A DNA stretch of 64,000 nt from Nibrella viscosa (GCF_039541875.1 NZ_BAABHB010000002.1:186001-250000); one strand, 5' to 3'; shown: positions 52,749 to 61,909, counted from the first letter of the stretch. The notes: a model not told the origin generated them from the sequence alone. Program-made: numbers and translations.

Positions 52749-55643
52749 TTACCGCATTAACTCATCAAACGTCAGCGAGACGTAGTACAGGCCACCGATG
52801 CGGGCGAGGCCATAGCCCTGTGAATAATACTGGTTCAGGATGTTGGAGCCGCCCGCCTTCAGAATCGATTTGATAGCCGGTAGCCGGTACGACACCTGTG
52901 CATCGAGGGTATTCCAGGCTGGCAGCCAGATGTCGCCGGCCGTGGTGCCTTGTTCTACCCACATCTTGTCGGTCCAGCGGTAGGTTACGGCAAAACCGAG
53001 GTAGGGTGTCACGCGGGGATTGCTCAGGGTGATGTTATAGCGATTCTCCGGGGAGATAAAGAAGTTACGGCCTAACTGTGCTACCTCCGGATTGCTCATC
53101 CGGCGCTTAATCACTTCGTTTCCGGCGCGGTCTTTAATAACATTGCCACGGGCGTCGCGCAGGGTGATTAGCCCTACCTGCCGGGCGTAGTTACCGCTCA
53201 GGCTGTAGCCTTTACCCAAAACATAATCGGCACCAAATCCCCAGCCGTTCACGAAAATTTCGTTGAAGTTGTTGAAGTTGACCTGCAGCGCCCGGTAGGC
53301 GTTGGTCCGGAAGTCGGCCACCTGTCCGTTATTGGGTTGCCAGGCGTTCTGAGCTGCAATAAAGTCGGTATAAATGCTGCGGAACAGGAACGCATCGATA
53401 AATAGCCGGTTGCTCAGCAATGTCTTGTAACCCACTTCCCAGGTCTTGATTTTCTCGGTGGTAAACTCGCCCGGCCGGAACACCCGTTGCTGAAGTTGCT
53501 GCTCGGTAATGGTACCCGCTACGAACGCCTGCGCATCGGCAACCAGATAGGCCGGGTTGGTATTCAGCCCGGTAGCTTCGTAGGCCATCGGCGATCCGCC
53601 CACTTCGCCACCCTGTCCGGCGGGCGGCATTGACAGCAGTTGGTTGGGCGATGGATTCCGGAAGGCGCTCTGCCACGACCCCCGGAAGTTATGCGGCCCA
53701 ACGCTCAGTACGGCCGATGCTCTGGGCGTAAAGCCGCCTTTGAAATACTGATTCTTGTCGTACCGAACTGCCACCGTCGGCTTCAGCGTAATCAGCGAAG
53801 CTAGTTTAATTTCCTTAGCTGCCTGGGCGTAGGCACCATACTCGTCAATGGTATATTCTTCAAACTGACCATTGCCCAGGTTTTTGCGCGGAAACAGCGT
53901 ACCACCCGACTCCAGCCCGTAGTGGCGGTAGCTGGCCCCGGCAATCAGCTCAACTACATTCGTCAGGTTTTTGAAATTGTACATCCCTTCGTAATGCCAC
54001 ATGCTGGAGTTGTCGCGGAAGCGCGTACCGTTGCGGCCCAGGCTGGGAATCGCCACGTTATTCCAGGTACCGGTTACCAGGTCTTTCACCCGGTTGAAAT
54101 CGGCCGAGCCTGGCAGGTAGCGGCCCTGATCGGCCCGGCTGCGGGCAAAACCAATCGGGTTAACATCCACCCCGCCAGCCTGTGCATAAGCAGCCGCAAA
54201 ATCGGCAGACCATTGCGCAATCGGTTTCCAGGCATTATTAATGGCCTGCGCAGTTTGGCCAATGTTCCAGCCCTCGGCCTTCTGCTGAGTGGTATAGGCC
54301 CGCACGAAAAAATTATCCCCGCTGATTTCGGCCTTGATCTGATGACGGTTATAGTTGGGAAAATATTCACGGAAACCAGCCGTCCGGATAAAGTTGCCGT
54401 TGCCGTAGTACCAGCCCACGGTAGCCTGAATTTTGTCGGTCAGTTTGTAATACAGCGACGCATTGGCGCGGGTGTTGAAAACCTTGCCATTGTTGCCCAG
54501 AATGTCCAGCTCGGTGTAGCCGGTCCGGGTTACGAGCTGACCAGCCAGGGCCGCATTGGCAAAATTGGCCGGGTAGCGGAACGCTCCCGCCGTGTTGAAA
54601 TCGTCACCGTAGATATTTACGCCGTCGTACTGGAGGTTGGTGTTTGGATTATTGTTGGGTTGGAAGTTAATTCCGGTGGCAATATTGCCCCGGCTGGCGT
54701 CGGTGGCAAAAAAGCCGGTCCGGTCGCGGTGCGAGCGGTCGCTGTAGTCGTCGGCGATGAAATCGGTACCATCCAGCCGCTGAACGTTAACTTTGAAGGC
54801 AAAGCGGTCACCCACTTGCCTGGCATAGCGAAGGGCAAAGTCCGTATACGGCTTAGGCCCAAAGCCTTCCTTACCGACGTTGTTTACCCCGACTTTCACC
54901 TGAGCGCTTAAGCCCTGGTACTCGAAGGGATTTTTGCTGCGGGTCAGCATCAGGCCCTGCAAGGCATCGGGACCGTAGAGCGCCGACGATGCACCGGGAA
55001 TGATTTCGATGCTTTCGATATCCAGATCAGAGATACCCGCTACGTTGCCGAAGCCGAAGCCCAGACCCGGCGACCGGTTATCCATGCCGTCGGTCCACTG
55101 CACAAAGCGGTTGTTGTTGTTAGCCCCAAAACCCCGGATGTTCACCGATTTAAACGTCAGGCTTTGGGTGAGCAGATCAACGCCCTTCAGGTTCTGCAGC
55201 GCATCGAAAGGCGTAGCGGCCGGCGACTGCTGCAGCTGCCGGGGCCCGAGTTTTTCGACCGTAACCGAGGCTCTGGTGAGGCTTTCTTCTACCCGGCTGG
55301 CTGATACCACGACCTCATCCGCCAGCAGCGATTCTTCCCGCATTGTGAAGTTAATGGGACTGCCGGCATTGGTTACAGTCACCTCCTGGCGACCGTAGCC
55401 GACGTAGGTAGCCACCAGCGTGAGGGGCAATGCCTGCGTGGTTTGTAACGAAAAGCGGCCATCCCGGTTGGTAGCCGTCCCGACCGACCGACCCTTAATA
55501 ACGACATTCACTCCCGGCAACGGCTGATTGGTCGTAGCGTCGGTGATTGTACCCGACAGGGTAATGGACTGCGCCCGGCCAACGGTAGCACAGACAACAA
55601 ATAACAGGGTCAGAAGATAAAAATACAGAGTAATTCTTGTCAT
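52749..55643 (-). CDS. TonB-dependent outer membrane receptor
   Basis: A barrel receptor of 964 residues from the ATG at 55643, which gives the signal MTRITLYFYLLTLLFVVCATVGRAQ. The longer frame to 55733 only adds polar residues. A carboxypeptidase-regulatory domain (about 27-110, GTITDATTNQPLPGVNVVIKG) is followed by a plug with VVVSASRVEESLTRASVTVEKLG and SSALYGPDALQG, then the barrel with many aromatic beta strands, ending YYVSLTFDELMR. It has no SusD partner and is distinct from the SusC type (no SIYGSRG signature). It is followed by the glucosidase after two bases, so it probably imports the same substrate. Confidence 0.92.
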   Translation of the reverse strand: MTRITLYFYLLTLLFVVCATVGRAQSITLSGTITDATTNQPLPGVNVVIKGRSVGTATNRDGRFSLQTTQALPLTLVATYVGYGRQEVTVTNAGSPINFTMREESLLADEVVVSASRVEESLTRASVTVEKLGPRQLQQSPAATPFDALQNLKGVDLLTQSLTFKSVNIRGFGANNNNRFVQWTDGMDNRSPGLGFGFGNVAGISDLDIESIEIIPGASSALYGPDALQGLMLTRSKNPFEYQGLSAQVKVGVNNVGKEGFGPKPYTDFALRYARQVGDRFAFKVNVQRLDGTDFIADDYSDRSHRDRTGFFATDASRGNIATGINFQPNNNPNTNLQYDGVNIYGDDFNTAGAFRYPANFANAALAGQLVTRTGYTELDILGNNGKVFNTRANASLYYKLTDKIQATVGWYYGNGNFIRTAGFREYFPNYNRHQIKAEISGDNFFVRAYTTQQKAEGWNIGQTAQAINNAWKPIAQWSADFAAAYAQAGGVDVNPIGFARSRADQGRYLPGSADFNRVKDLVTGTWNNVAIPSLGRNGTRFRDNSSMWHYEGMYNFKNLTNVVELIAGASYRHYGLESGGTLFPRKNLGNGQFEEYTIDEYGAYAQAAKEIKLASLITLKPTVAVRYDKNQYFKGGFTPRASAVLSVGPHNFRGSWQSAFRNPSPNQLLSMPPAGQGGEVGGSPMAYEATGLNTNPAYLVADAQAFVAGTITEQQLQQRVFRPGEFTTEKIKTWEVGYKTLLSNRLFIDAFLFRSIYTDFIAAQNAWQPNNGQVADFRTNAYRALQVNFNNFNEIFVNGWGFGADYVLGKGYSLSGNYARQVGLITLRDARGNVIKDRAGNEVIKRRMSNPEVAQLGRNFFISPENRYNITLSNPRVTPYLGFAVTYRWTDKMWVEQGTTAGDIWLPAWNTLDAQVSYRLPAIKSILKAGGSNILNQYYSQGYGLARIGGLYYVSLTFDELMR

Positions 55644-55969
55644 AGGGTGGGTTCTTTTAAAGTCGTCTACAATAATAGATTTTTCCGGTGAAGCTGACAT
55701 GGCTTTGTCTAAAATTTTACAAGTAAAGTTCAAGTTTTTGACGACGAGACCTTATGGTAACCAGCAGGCTACATCAACATTACTACTAAAGTCATATAGA
55801 CTATACAGAGTATTAGTATTTATAATCTATTGACTTTATAGTTTAGGCTGCCAAAAAAAGAGTAAATTGCCGCCAGTTGCAAGAGGAGGTGATTTGTCTC
55901 AAATCAAAAGCTTTATTTTCTTGATTAAATAACACCGACTCTTAGAAAGAGTAAAATCTCACCATCTGC
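55644..55969. other. Divergent regulatory spacer
   Basis: An AT-rich 326-base spacer separates the minus-strand receptor operon from the + strand DUF2490 gene. No TAnnTTTG box with a matching TTG was found on either strand. No inverted repeat longer than about 8 bp stands out. Confidence 0.4.
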
Positions 55970-56731
55970 ATGAAAAAACACGTACTCATTTTGCTTACGC
56001 TGGTATTATCTACCCAGGTTCAGGCCCAAACCATTCCCGCAAAAATTGTTAACCCTCAACAACAGCTCTGGGTAGCCTATTTTAACCAGATCCGCTTCTC
56101 CAACCGTTGGGGCTTTTGGCTCGACGTCCACGCCCGCCGGACCGGCGATTTCATTGAGCGCTGGTCGACGCAGATTTTCCGGCCGGGTATTACGTACTAT
56201 CTATCCGATCAGGTCCGGCTGACGGCCGGTTATGCTTATGTACTGCACTATCCGCAGACGGACGGGGTAGCAGTGCGGCCGGAGCATCGGCCCTGGCAGC
56301 AGATCAACTGGAGCGGGCGTTTTGGAAAGCTGCATACCAACCAGTGGATTCGGCTGGAGGAGCGGTATAACCGTCGAATGAACGGCAATGAACTGGGGGA
56401 GGGCTACCGGTTCAACTACCGGTTCCGGTACAACCTGACGGTTCAGGTGCCGCTGAAGGGTGACAGAATTCAGCCGGGTGTTCTTAATTTTGCCATGCAG
56501 GACGAACTACACGTCAACGCCGGTCGGCAGATTACCTACAACTACTTCGACCAGAACCGGCTGTTTATTGGCTTAGCCTATCCCTTTACGAAGTCATTTC
56601 TGGCGCAGTTCGGCTATATGAACGTGTTTGTGCAGCAGCCGGTCGGCAATGTTTTCACCAATAATCACACGATCCGGCTGTTTTTGTTCCACAACCTGGA
56701 TTTCCGGCAGCCTGTCACTCCGGTCAACTAA
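55970..56731 (+). CDS. DUF2490-family outer-membrane beta-barrel protein
   Basis: A 253-residue protein with a signal peptide (MKKHVLILLTLVLSTQVQAQ). The family pattern LWVAYFNQIRFSNRWGFWLDVHARRTGDF...RPGITYYLSDQVRLTAGYAY is followed by further beta strands ending in NVFTNNHTIRLFLFHNLDFR. This is typical of DUF2490, small barrels of unknown function. The gene is monocistronic and ends at a strong terminator. It diverges from the receptor operon, but a functional link is not shown. Confidence 0.85.
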   Translation: MKKHVLILLTLVLSTQVQAQTIPAKIVNPQQQLWVAYFNQIRFSNRWGFWLDVHARRTGDFIERWSTQIFRPGITYYLSDQVRLTAGYAYVLHYPQTDGVAVRPEHRPWQQINWSGRFGKLHTNQWIRLEERYNRRMNGNELGEGYRFNYRFRYNLTVQVPLKGDRIQPGVLNFAMQDELHVNAGRQITYNYFDQNRLFIGLAYPFTKSFLAQFGYMNVFVQQPVGNVFTNNHTIRLFLFHNLDFRQPVTPVN

Positions 56732-56751
56732 ACAGTGATGGTGTGCCAGCA

Positions 56752-56787
56752 ACAAAAAAGAGGCAGTGTTAGCTGCCTCTTTTTTGT
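56752..56787. terminator. Bidirectional terminator after the DUF2490 gene
   Basis: AAAAAAGAGGCAG pairs with CTGCCTCTTTTTT across a short loop, with A and T runs on both sides. It can terminate both the DUF2490 transcript and the minus-strand gene ending at 56818. Confidence 0.8.
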
Positions 56788-56817
56788 TGACTCTTTACCC
56801 AGCTTCCGTGGCCCGGC

Positions 56818-57501
56818 CTACGCTGCCCGACTACTCTGCGGGCGACGGAGGTTGTCGGCCCGCACCGGTTTGCTGGATTTGGCATCCTGTAGCACCTGCT
56901 CCGACACGGCACCAATGTGGTTGGCCCGCTTCAGCACGTATTCAAACGGCAGGTTAAAGTAGCTGGACACTTCACTGCGGAAGCTATCCGGGAACTTCGA
57001 CAGCCTGGCTCCGAAGAAACTCCGCACCTCTTCTTCCGGCAGCAGCGATGCCAGCGCCACGCGCTCGGCTTCGGCCAGCAGGTCGCTACGGGACGTGTAT
57101 AGGTGATCCAGACCGATAGAAGCCGTCAGAATATTCAGAAACAGATTTTTGTACATACCCGATAGTTCGGCGGGCAGAATGACCCAGCCTTGCTCCCGGA
57201 ACATGGCCGAGAAGCCCGTCAGGCCCTGCTCACCGCGCAGTTCACCGGCAACCAGTTCGGCCGGGAACCGCAGGCGCTCATCATCTTTCTGCATCCGATA
57301 CACCACGGCCTCCACCGGACTTTTGGTAAACAGCAGGTCGGCCGGAATCACGCGGGTACTTTCCCACTGATCGGTCAGGCGCACGAACATCGCTTCGTTG
57401 AAAGGCAGGTTTTCGGGGCTGCCCAGGCTAACCAGCATCCGCCGGTAAGCGGCCAGAAAGTCGATCTGGAGTTGGTTCGGATTATATCGCGCTCGTTTCA
57501 T
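56818..57501 (-). CDS. Uncharacterised protein, faint ImmA/IrrE-like C-terminus
   Basis: A 227-residue soluble protein, starting MKRARYNPNQLQIDFLAAYRRML. No signal peptide or membrane segment is seen. The C-terminal part (AEAERVALASLLPEEEVRSFFGARLSKFPDSFRSEVSSYFNLPFEYVLKRANHIG) resembles the helical region of ImmA/IrrE regulatory peptidases, where LLMPE is followed by a winged-helix-like segment. The zinc motif HExxH is absent, so a peptidase function is not supported. It could be a degenerate regulator. It stands alone on the minus strand. Confidence 0.55.
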   Translation of the reverse strand: MKRARYNPNQLQIDFLAAYRRMLVSLGSPENLPFNEAMFVRLTDQWESTRVIPADLLFTKSPVEAVVYRMQKDDERLRFPAELVAGELRGEQGLTGFSAMFREQGWVILPAELSGMYKNLFLNILTASIGLDHLYTSRSDLLAEAERVALASLLPEEEVRSFFGARLSKFPDSFRSEVSSYFNLPFEYVLKRANHIGAVSEQVLQDAKSSKPVRADNLRRPQSSRAA

Positions 57502-57617
57502 AGCGTATGGTAACCGGTCACCGCCCTAATGGGCTGGTTTTCCGGCAATCACCAGCAAGTTGTTTGATGAAAATAGGAAGTAAATATACCAAAAGTAAAC
57601 CGGTTTTGCAAACCGTT

Positions 57618-58232
57618 TTACCGGCGCCACTTTAGCGTGTTCAGCATATGCACCATGTCTTTTTTGATGTACTCGATCACAGGTGCCAGGGAGTCGTTGG
57701 CGGTGGCGGTGTTGAAGTAGAGAGCTCCCCGGAGGAAGTGCGTGGTAGTGTCGGTGGTGATGAACTGGAACTGGCTGGGCACTTCGCCGGAAAGTTCAAT
57801 TATGTTGGCCGTGAGGCCGGAAGGCGTTTTCATGACGCGCTCCTCAATGGCGTAGGCTTTGATGTTGTGCTTGGCGGCCAGTTTATACGAGTCGTCAAGC
57901 ATGGCTTTCAGGCGCTTGGGGTCATTAAGAACGGGCTTATAAGTAAGCTGAATGCTGGCGTGATAATGAGGATAATTGATAAAAATCCAGTGTGGCTCCG
58001 ACCGGGCAAAGGTATCGGGCAAGATTCTGGCGTATTTGGAGTACTCAAACTGGTAGGGATGGACCGGCGGCAGAGGCTGATAGGCATGCGCCGGCAGGTC
58101 GATGCGCGGATAGCCTTTTGGCTTGGGTACGTAATTGTCGTTGTTTGGCTGGCTACAGGCTGCTAACGTTAACGTCAGGAATGCCATAGCAGCGAATACT
58201 CTTATCACAGGCTTTCTTATGATCTCAGACAT
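57618..58232 (-). CDS. gldD: Gliding motility lipoprotein GldD
   Basis: A 204-residue lipoprotein needed for gliding motility and T9SS function in Flavobacterium. The N-terminus ends in the lipobox LTLAAC (Cys about residue 26). The family motif YVPKPKGYPRIDLPAHAYQPL follows, then FEYSKYA, FINYPHYHASIQLTY, and the C-terminal HFLRGALYFNTATANDSLAPVIEYIKKD. The presence of GldD together with T9SS sorting domains at 13.0 and 15.6 kb agrees with an active T9SS, though the core secretion genes lie outside the window. Confidence 0.92.
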   Translation of the reverse strand: MSEIIRKPVIRVFAAMAFLTLTLAACSQPNNDNYVPKPKGYPRIDLPAHAYQPLPPVHPYQFEYSKYARILPDTFARSEPHWIFINYPHYHASIQLTYKPVLNDPKRLKAMLDDSYKLAAKHNIKAYAIEERVMKTPSGLTANIIELSGEVPSQFQFITTDTTTHFLRGALYFNTATANDSLAPVIEYIKKDMVHMLNTLKWRR

Positions 58233-58379
58233 TAATTTTTAAACGAAAAGCCTGGCTATTTCGTGCCATGCTGAAGGGTGAACGCTACATCTCTGCCGAT
58301 GATAAAGCAGATAGCCCCCTTATTTCCCTTGCCCCAAAAAATCCTGAATGTGGTAGCCCCCATTTTGCTTTCCGGATGG

Positions 58380-59159
58380 CTAATCCTCGAACAGATTGCC
58401 CAGGCCGCCCAGGATCGAGCCGCTTTCTTTGTTGGCCTGCCCACCACCCGGCGATAGGCGCTGCACCAGTTTCGAGATCGGCATCGACTGAATCCAAACC
58501 CGGCCGGTGCCTCGTAGCGTAGCCAGGAATAACCCTTCGCCCCCGAAGACCATGCTCCGCAGACTGCCTGCCCGCTGAATATCAAAGCTGATGTTGGGCT
58601 CGAAAGCTACCACGCAGCCGGTATCAACACGCAGGGTTTCATTGTTCAGTTGCCGCTCAATCACTACGCCACCGGCGTGAACAAACGCCATACCGTCGCC
58701 CTGAATCTTTTGCAGGATAAAGCCTTCTCCCCCGAAGAGACCGGAGCCGATGCGCTGGTTAAAATGAACGCTCAGGCTGGTTCCCAGGGCCGCACACAGA
58801 AAGCCGTCGCGCTGCACAATGAGCTGGTTACCGTAAATATTAGCCAGGTTAATGGGCATGACCGTACCTGGATACGGGGCTGCAAAGGCGACTTTCCGTC
58901 TGCCGTGACCCCGGTTGGTAAAGTGGGTCATAAACAGCGATTCGCCGGTTAGCAGCCGCGAGCCGGCCTGCATCAGTTTGCCCAGAAACCCCTGGCTGGG
59001 CTGGGAGCCGTCGCCCATTTTGGTTTCAAACATAATCCCGTCTTCCATAAAGAGCATGGAGCCGGCCTCGGCAATGACGGTCTCGTTAGGGTCCAGTTCA
59101 ATTTCAACAATCTGGATATCCTCCCCAATAATGCGGTAATCAATTTCGTGTGAATTCAT
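58380..59159 (-). CDS. AIM24/TIGR00266-family protein
   Basis: A 259-residue protein of the TIGR00266/AIM24 family, beta-helix-like and of unknown bacterial function. Family features are IDYRIIGEDIQIVEIELDPNETVIAEAGSMLFMEDGI, SLFMTHFTNRG, AAPYPGTVMPINL, GGEGFILQKIQGDGMAFVHAGG and GGEGLFLATLRGTGRVWIQSMPISKL. The tail is Gly/Gln-rich. It lies between gldD and a small acidic protein gene on the same strand. Confidence 0.9.
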   Translation of the reverse strand: MNSHEIDYRIIGEDIQIVEIELDPNETVIAEAGSMLFMEDGIMFETKMGDGSQPSQGFLGKLMQAGSRLLTGESLFMTHFTNRGHGRRKVAFAAPYPGTVMPINLANIYGNQLIVQRDGFLCAALGTSLSVHFNQRIGSGLFGGEGFILQKIQGDGMAFVHAGGVVIERQLNNETLRVDTGCVVAFEPNISFDIQRAGSLRSMVFGGEGLFLATLRGTGRVWIQSMPISKLVQRLSPGGGQANKESGSILGGLGNLFED

Positions 59160-59213
59160 GGTGGTGGGTTTGATGGACTGGTTGATTCGTTTATTGGTTG
59201 AAGGGTTCGCTGG

Positions 59214-59510
59214 TTACTCGTCTTTGAAGTTTACATCATCAATGTCTTCATCATTGAAGGTGTCATCGTCTTCGTTGGTTGTTTCGGCTTCATCTTCCTG
59301 GTTTTCGCCGGCATCGTCGCGACCAATAATGTCTTTCCGGTGCCGGAGCTTTTTGTCATCGACGGTTTTGTTCAGGAACTGGTTGATTTTGTCAATCTCG
59401 AAACTGGTGGTGATTTCTCCAAACGAGTTAATCTGAATATCGAATCCTTCCAACTCCTTGTGAACTTTGGGCTTTTCGTTTTCGTCAGGGTTCGCTTTTT
59501 TCTTGCTCAT
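59214..59510 (-). CDS. Small acidic protein, uncharacterised
   Basis: A 98-residue protein with a basic start (MSKKKANPDENEKPKVHK), a central patterned part (ELEGFDIQINSFGEITTSFEIDKINQFLNKTVDDKKL) and a very acidic tail of about 30 Asp/Glu-rich residues. The central section looks conserved and structured; the tail is probably disordered. No domain is recognised. It lies between the AIM24 gene and gltX on the same strand and may be co-transcribed with the former. Confidence 0.7.
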   Translation of the reverse strand: MSKKKANPDENEKPKVHKELEGFDIQINSFGEITTSFEIDKINQFLNKTVDDKKLRHRKDIIGRDDAGENQEDEAETTNEDDDTFNDEDIDDVNFKDE

Positions 59511-59574
59511 GGCTTATACAGTTATTACCTATCTCTACAACCGCGAAGCCGTCTCAGAGTTAGACAGCGGGGTG

Positions 59575-59617
59575 AAAAACTTGTCCGGCGTTACTTAAAC
59601 ACAAGCAAACGCCGGAC
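59575..59617 (-). terminator. gltX terminator
   Basis: GTCCGGCGTT (59583-59592) pairs with AACGCCGGAC (59608-59617). On the minus strand the stem is followed by AAGTTTTTC. It lies 77 bases after the gltX stop. Confidence 0.65.
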
Positions 59618-59693
59618 AGTCAACGCCCAACGGGATGAAGTTACTAAACTCCCCAGGGTTCGACAATGGTATTTGTGTAAACGGTTCAACGGC

Positions 59694-61259
59694 TCAGTTT
59701 ACCGGTGTTTTCAGGCGCTGTAACGCCAGCGTCAGCCGGTTTATAACTTCTTCCTTTCCGATAATCTCCATGGTGATCATCAGGTCGGGACCGGCTCCGG
59801 AGCCGGTCAGGGCCAGCCGCATGGCCTGCATCACCTTGCCCTGCTTGATACCCGCCTGCTGCAACGCATCTGATAGCAGGTGCTTGATAGCGTCGGCGGT
59901 AAATTCGCCTTCGTATCCTTGCAAGGCTTCGCGGAACGCGGTGACGGCCCGAACGGCATCTTCGTTCCATTTTGCAGCCGCTATCGCTTCATCATATTGT
60001 TCAGGGGTATAGAAGAAGGCGCTCGCTTCGCCGAACATCTCGTGGGCAAAGTTTACCCGCTCTTTCAACAGGCCGGCTATTTTAACGGCCTTTTCCGGGG
60101 TGCAGTCCGGTCCCTGTCCGGCAGCCTGCTTTTGCAGTACGGGAGCCAGTTCCTCATTCGGTCGCTGGCGCAGGTACTGGTGATTAAACCAGTTGGCCTT
60201 CTGAATATCGAACCGTGCGCCGGCTTTGTGAATGTGTTCCAGGCTAAACGCTCCGATCAGTTCATCCATTGTAAATAGTTCCTGCTCGGTGCCGGGGTTC
60301 CAGCCCAGCAGGGCCAGAAAGTTGATAACGGCTTGGGGCAGATAACCATCTTCCCGGAAGCCGCGGGCTACAACACCCGAAAAAGGGTCGCGCCACGCCA
60401 GCGGAAATACCGGAAAACCACCTAATTCGGCATCGCGCTTGCTCAGCTTGCCGTTGCCTTCCGGTTTTAGCAGCAGCGGCAGGTGGGCAAACTTCGGCAT
60501 GGTATCTTCCCAGCCGAGGTAGCGATACAGCAGCACGTGCAGGGGCGCCGACGGCAGCCATTCTTCACCCCGGATCACGTGCGTAATGCGCATCAGATGA
60601 TCGTCGACCACATTGGCCAGGTGATACGTCGGCAGCCCATCGGATTTCAGCAGGACTTTGTCATCAATGGCCGAGGAATGCACATTGACCCAGCCCCGGA
60701 TGAGGTCGTTAAAGCGGACTTCTTCCTTACGCGGGGTTTTCAGCCGGATCACGTGCGGCTCACCGGCCTCTATCCGGGCCTGTACCTCCTCCGGCTTCAG
60801 CGTCAGCGAATTTTTCATTTGCATCCGCGTGATGGCGTTGTACTGAGCCGCCGGCGCGTTGGCCGCTTCGAGCCGCTTGCGCATTTCGTCCAGCTCTTCG
60901 GGGGTATCGAAGGCGTAGTAAGCTTTGCCCTCGGCGACCAGCCGCTCAGCTTCCTTGCTGTATATGTCTTTCCGTTCCGATTGCCGGTAGGGGGCATCCG
61001 GCCCACCCACGCCCATGCCTTCGTCGATCTGAATGCCTACCCACTGCAACGCTTCCAGAATGTAGTCTTCGGCACCGGGCACAAAGCGGTTCTGGTCGGT
61101 ATCTTCGATCCGCAGCAGCATCTGACCGCCATGCTTCCGGGCAAACAGGTAATTATAAAGTGCCGTCCGCACCCCACCGATATGCAGCGGCCCCGTGGGG
61201 CTAGGCGCAAAACGGACGCGGACAGTGTCTGAACCTGAATGGTCTGAACCAGGATTCAT
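59694..61259 (-). CDS. gltX: Glutamyl-tRNA synthetase
   Basis: A class I aminoacyl-tRNA synthetase charging tRNA-Glu. The 521 residues have the HIGH-type motif in RFAPSPTGPLHIGGVRTALYNYLFARK, RIEDTD, GLPTYHLANVVDDHLM and the KMSKS-type motif KLSKRD. The C-terminal anticodon-binding helical domain follows (about 340-521). The ATG at 61259 fits the family start after a few extra residues (MNPGSDHSGSDT). A repeat element lies directly upstream, so the promoter is in or beyond it. Confidence 0.96.
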   Translation of the reverse strand: MNPGSDHSGSDTVRVRFAPSPTGPLHIGGVRTALYNYLFARKHGGQMLLRIEDTDQNRFVPGAEDYILEALQWVGIQIDEGMGVGGPDAPYRQSERKDIYSKEAERLVAEGKAYYAFDTPEELDEMRKRLEAANAPAAQYNAITRMQMKNSLTLKPEEVQARIEAGEPHVIRLKTPRKEEVRFNDLIRGWVNVHSSAIDDKVLLKSDGLPTYHLANVVDDHLMRITHVIRGEEWLPSAPLHVLLYRYLGWEDTMPKFAHLPLLLKPEGNGKLSKRDAELGGFPVFPLAWRDPFSGVVARGFREDGYLPQAVINFLALLGWNPGTEQELFTMDELIGAFSLEHIHKAGARFDIQKANWFNHQYLRQRPNEELAPVLQKQAAGQGPDCTPEKAVKIAGLLKERVNFAHEMFGEASAFFYTPEQYDEAIAAAKWNEDAVRAVTAFREALQGYEGEFTADAIKHLLSDALQQAGIKQGKVMQAMRLALTGSGAGPDLMITMEIIGKEEVINRLTLALQRLKTPVN

Positions 61260-61311
61260 AGGATTACAAGGATTTTCTGGATGTTGTTGATACTCGTGTA
61301 TGACTTAATCA

Positions 61312-61460
61312 GAACCGCCGGGCGGCCCCGCAGGACTGTTACAGGATTACAAGGATTTGCTGGATGTTATGCTGAAACTCGTCTGAAAGCTTAAACTTAA
61401 CCCATTATCCTGTTCATCTTTTTAATCCTGTAAAAATCCTGCGGGGCCGCCCGGCGGTTC
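61312..61460. repeat. GC-rich inverted-repeat element (MITE- or REP-like)
   Basis: Perfect 24-bp arms (61312-61335 and 61437-61460, the left beginning GAACCGCCGGGCGGCCCC) enclose 101 bases with several ACAGGATTACAAGGATTT-like units in direct and inverted order. A further unit (GGATTACAAGGATTTTCTGG) begins at 61261 right after the gltX start codon. The right arm reaches two bases into the ridA stop codon. No transposase is present, so a non-autonomous or regulatory repeat is the likely nature. Confidence 0.8.
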
Positions 61461-61842
61461 AGACGGCAACAGCAATCACCGAAATCTCTACGTTCACATC
61501 TCTGGGCAGGCGGGCCACTTCCACCGTTTCGCGGGCGGGATGGTGCGGTGCTCCGGATTCGCTGGTGAAAAAGCTGCCGTACACCTCGTTGATGGCCCCG
61601 AAGTTGTTCAGGTCTTTGACGAAGATGCTGGCTTTAACGATATTGCTGTAATCCAGGCCGGCTGCCTGCAGAATAGCCCCAATGTTTTCCATAACTTTAC
61701 GGGTTTCGGCCTGGATATCACCCGATGCTGCAACGTCGATGGCGACCTGCCCCGATACGAACAGAAAGCCGTTCACCTTAATAGCCTGACTATAGGGGCC
61801 AATGGGCGCGGGTGCCTGGTCGGTATAAATAACTTCTTTCAT
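61459..61842 (-). CDS. ridA: RidA-family (YjgF/YER057c) enamine/imine deaminase
   Basis: A 127-residue trimeric protein that hydrolyses reactive enamines from PLP enzymes. Pattern: APAPIGPYSQAIKVNGFLFVSGQ, VMENIGAILQAAGLDYSNIVKASIFVKDLNNFGAINEVYGSFF, and ARETVEVARLPRDVNVEI with the key Arg. A short extra TSESGAPHH precedes the Arg. The ATG at 61842 (MKEVIYTDQAP) fits the family better than the ATG two codons upstream. Its stop is at the end of a GC-rich inverted repeat. Confidence 0.93.
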   Translation of the reverse strand: MKEVIYTDQAPAPIGPYSQAIKVNGFLFVSGQVAIDVAASGDIQAETRKVMENIGAILQAAGLDYSNIVKASIFVKDLNNFGAINEVYGSFFTSESGAPHHPARETVEVARLPRDVNVEISVIAVAV

Positions 61843-61909
61843 AAACAATGTGCTTAAACCGTCTATTGTATGAGTAATCTGGCCGCAAGTTAGTAATCAA
61901 ACCCATCGC

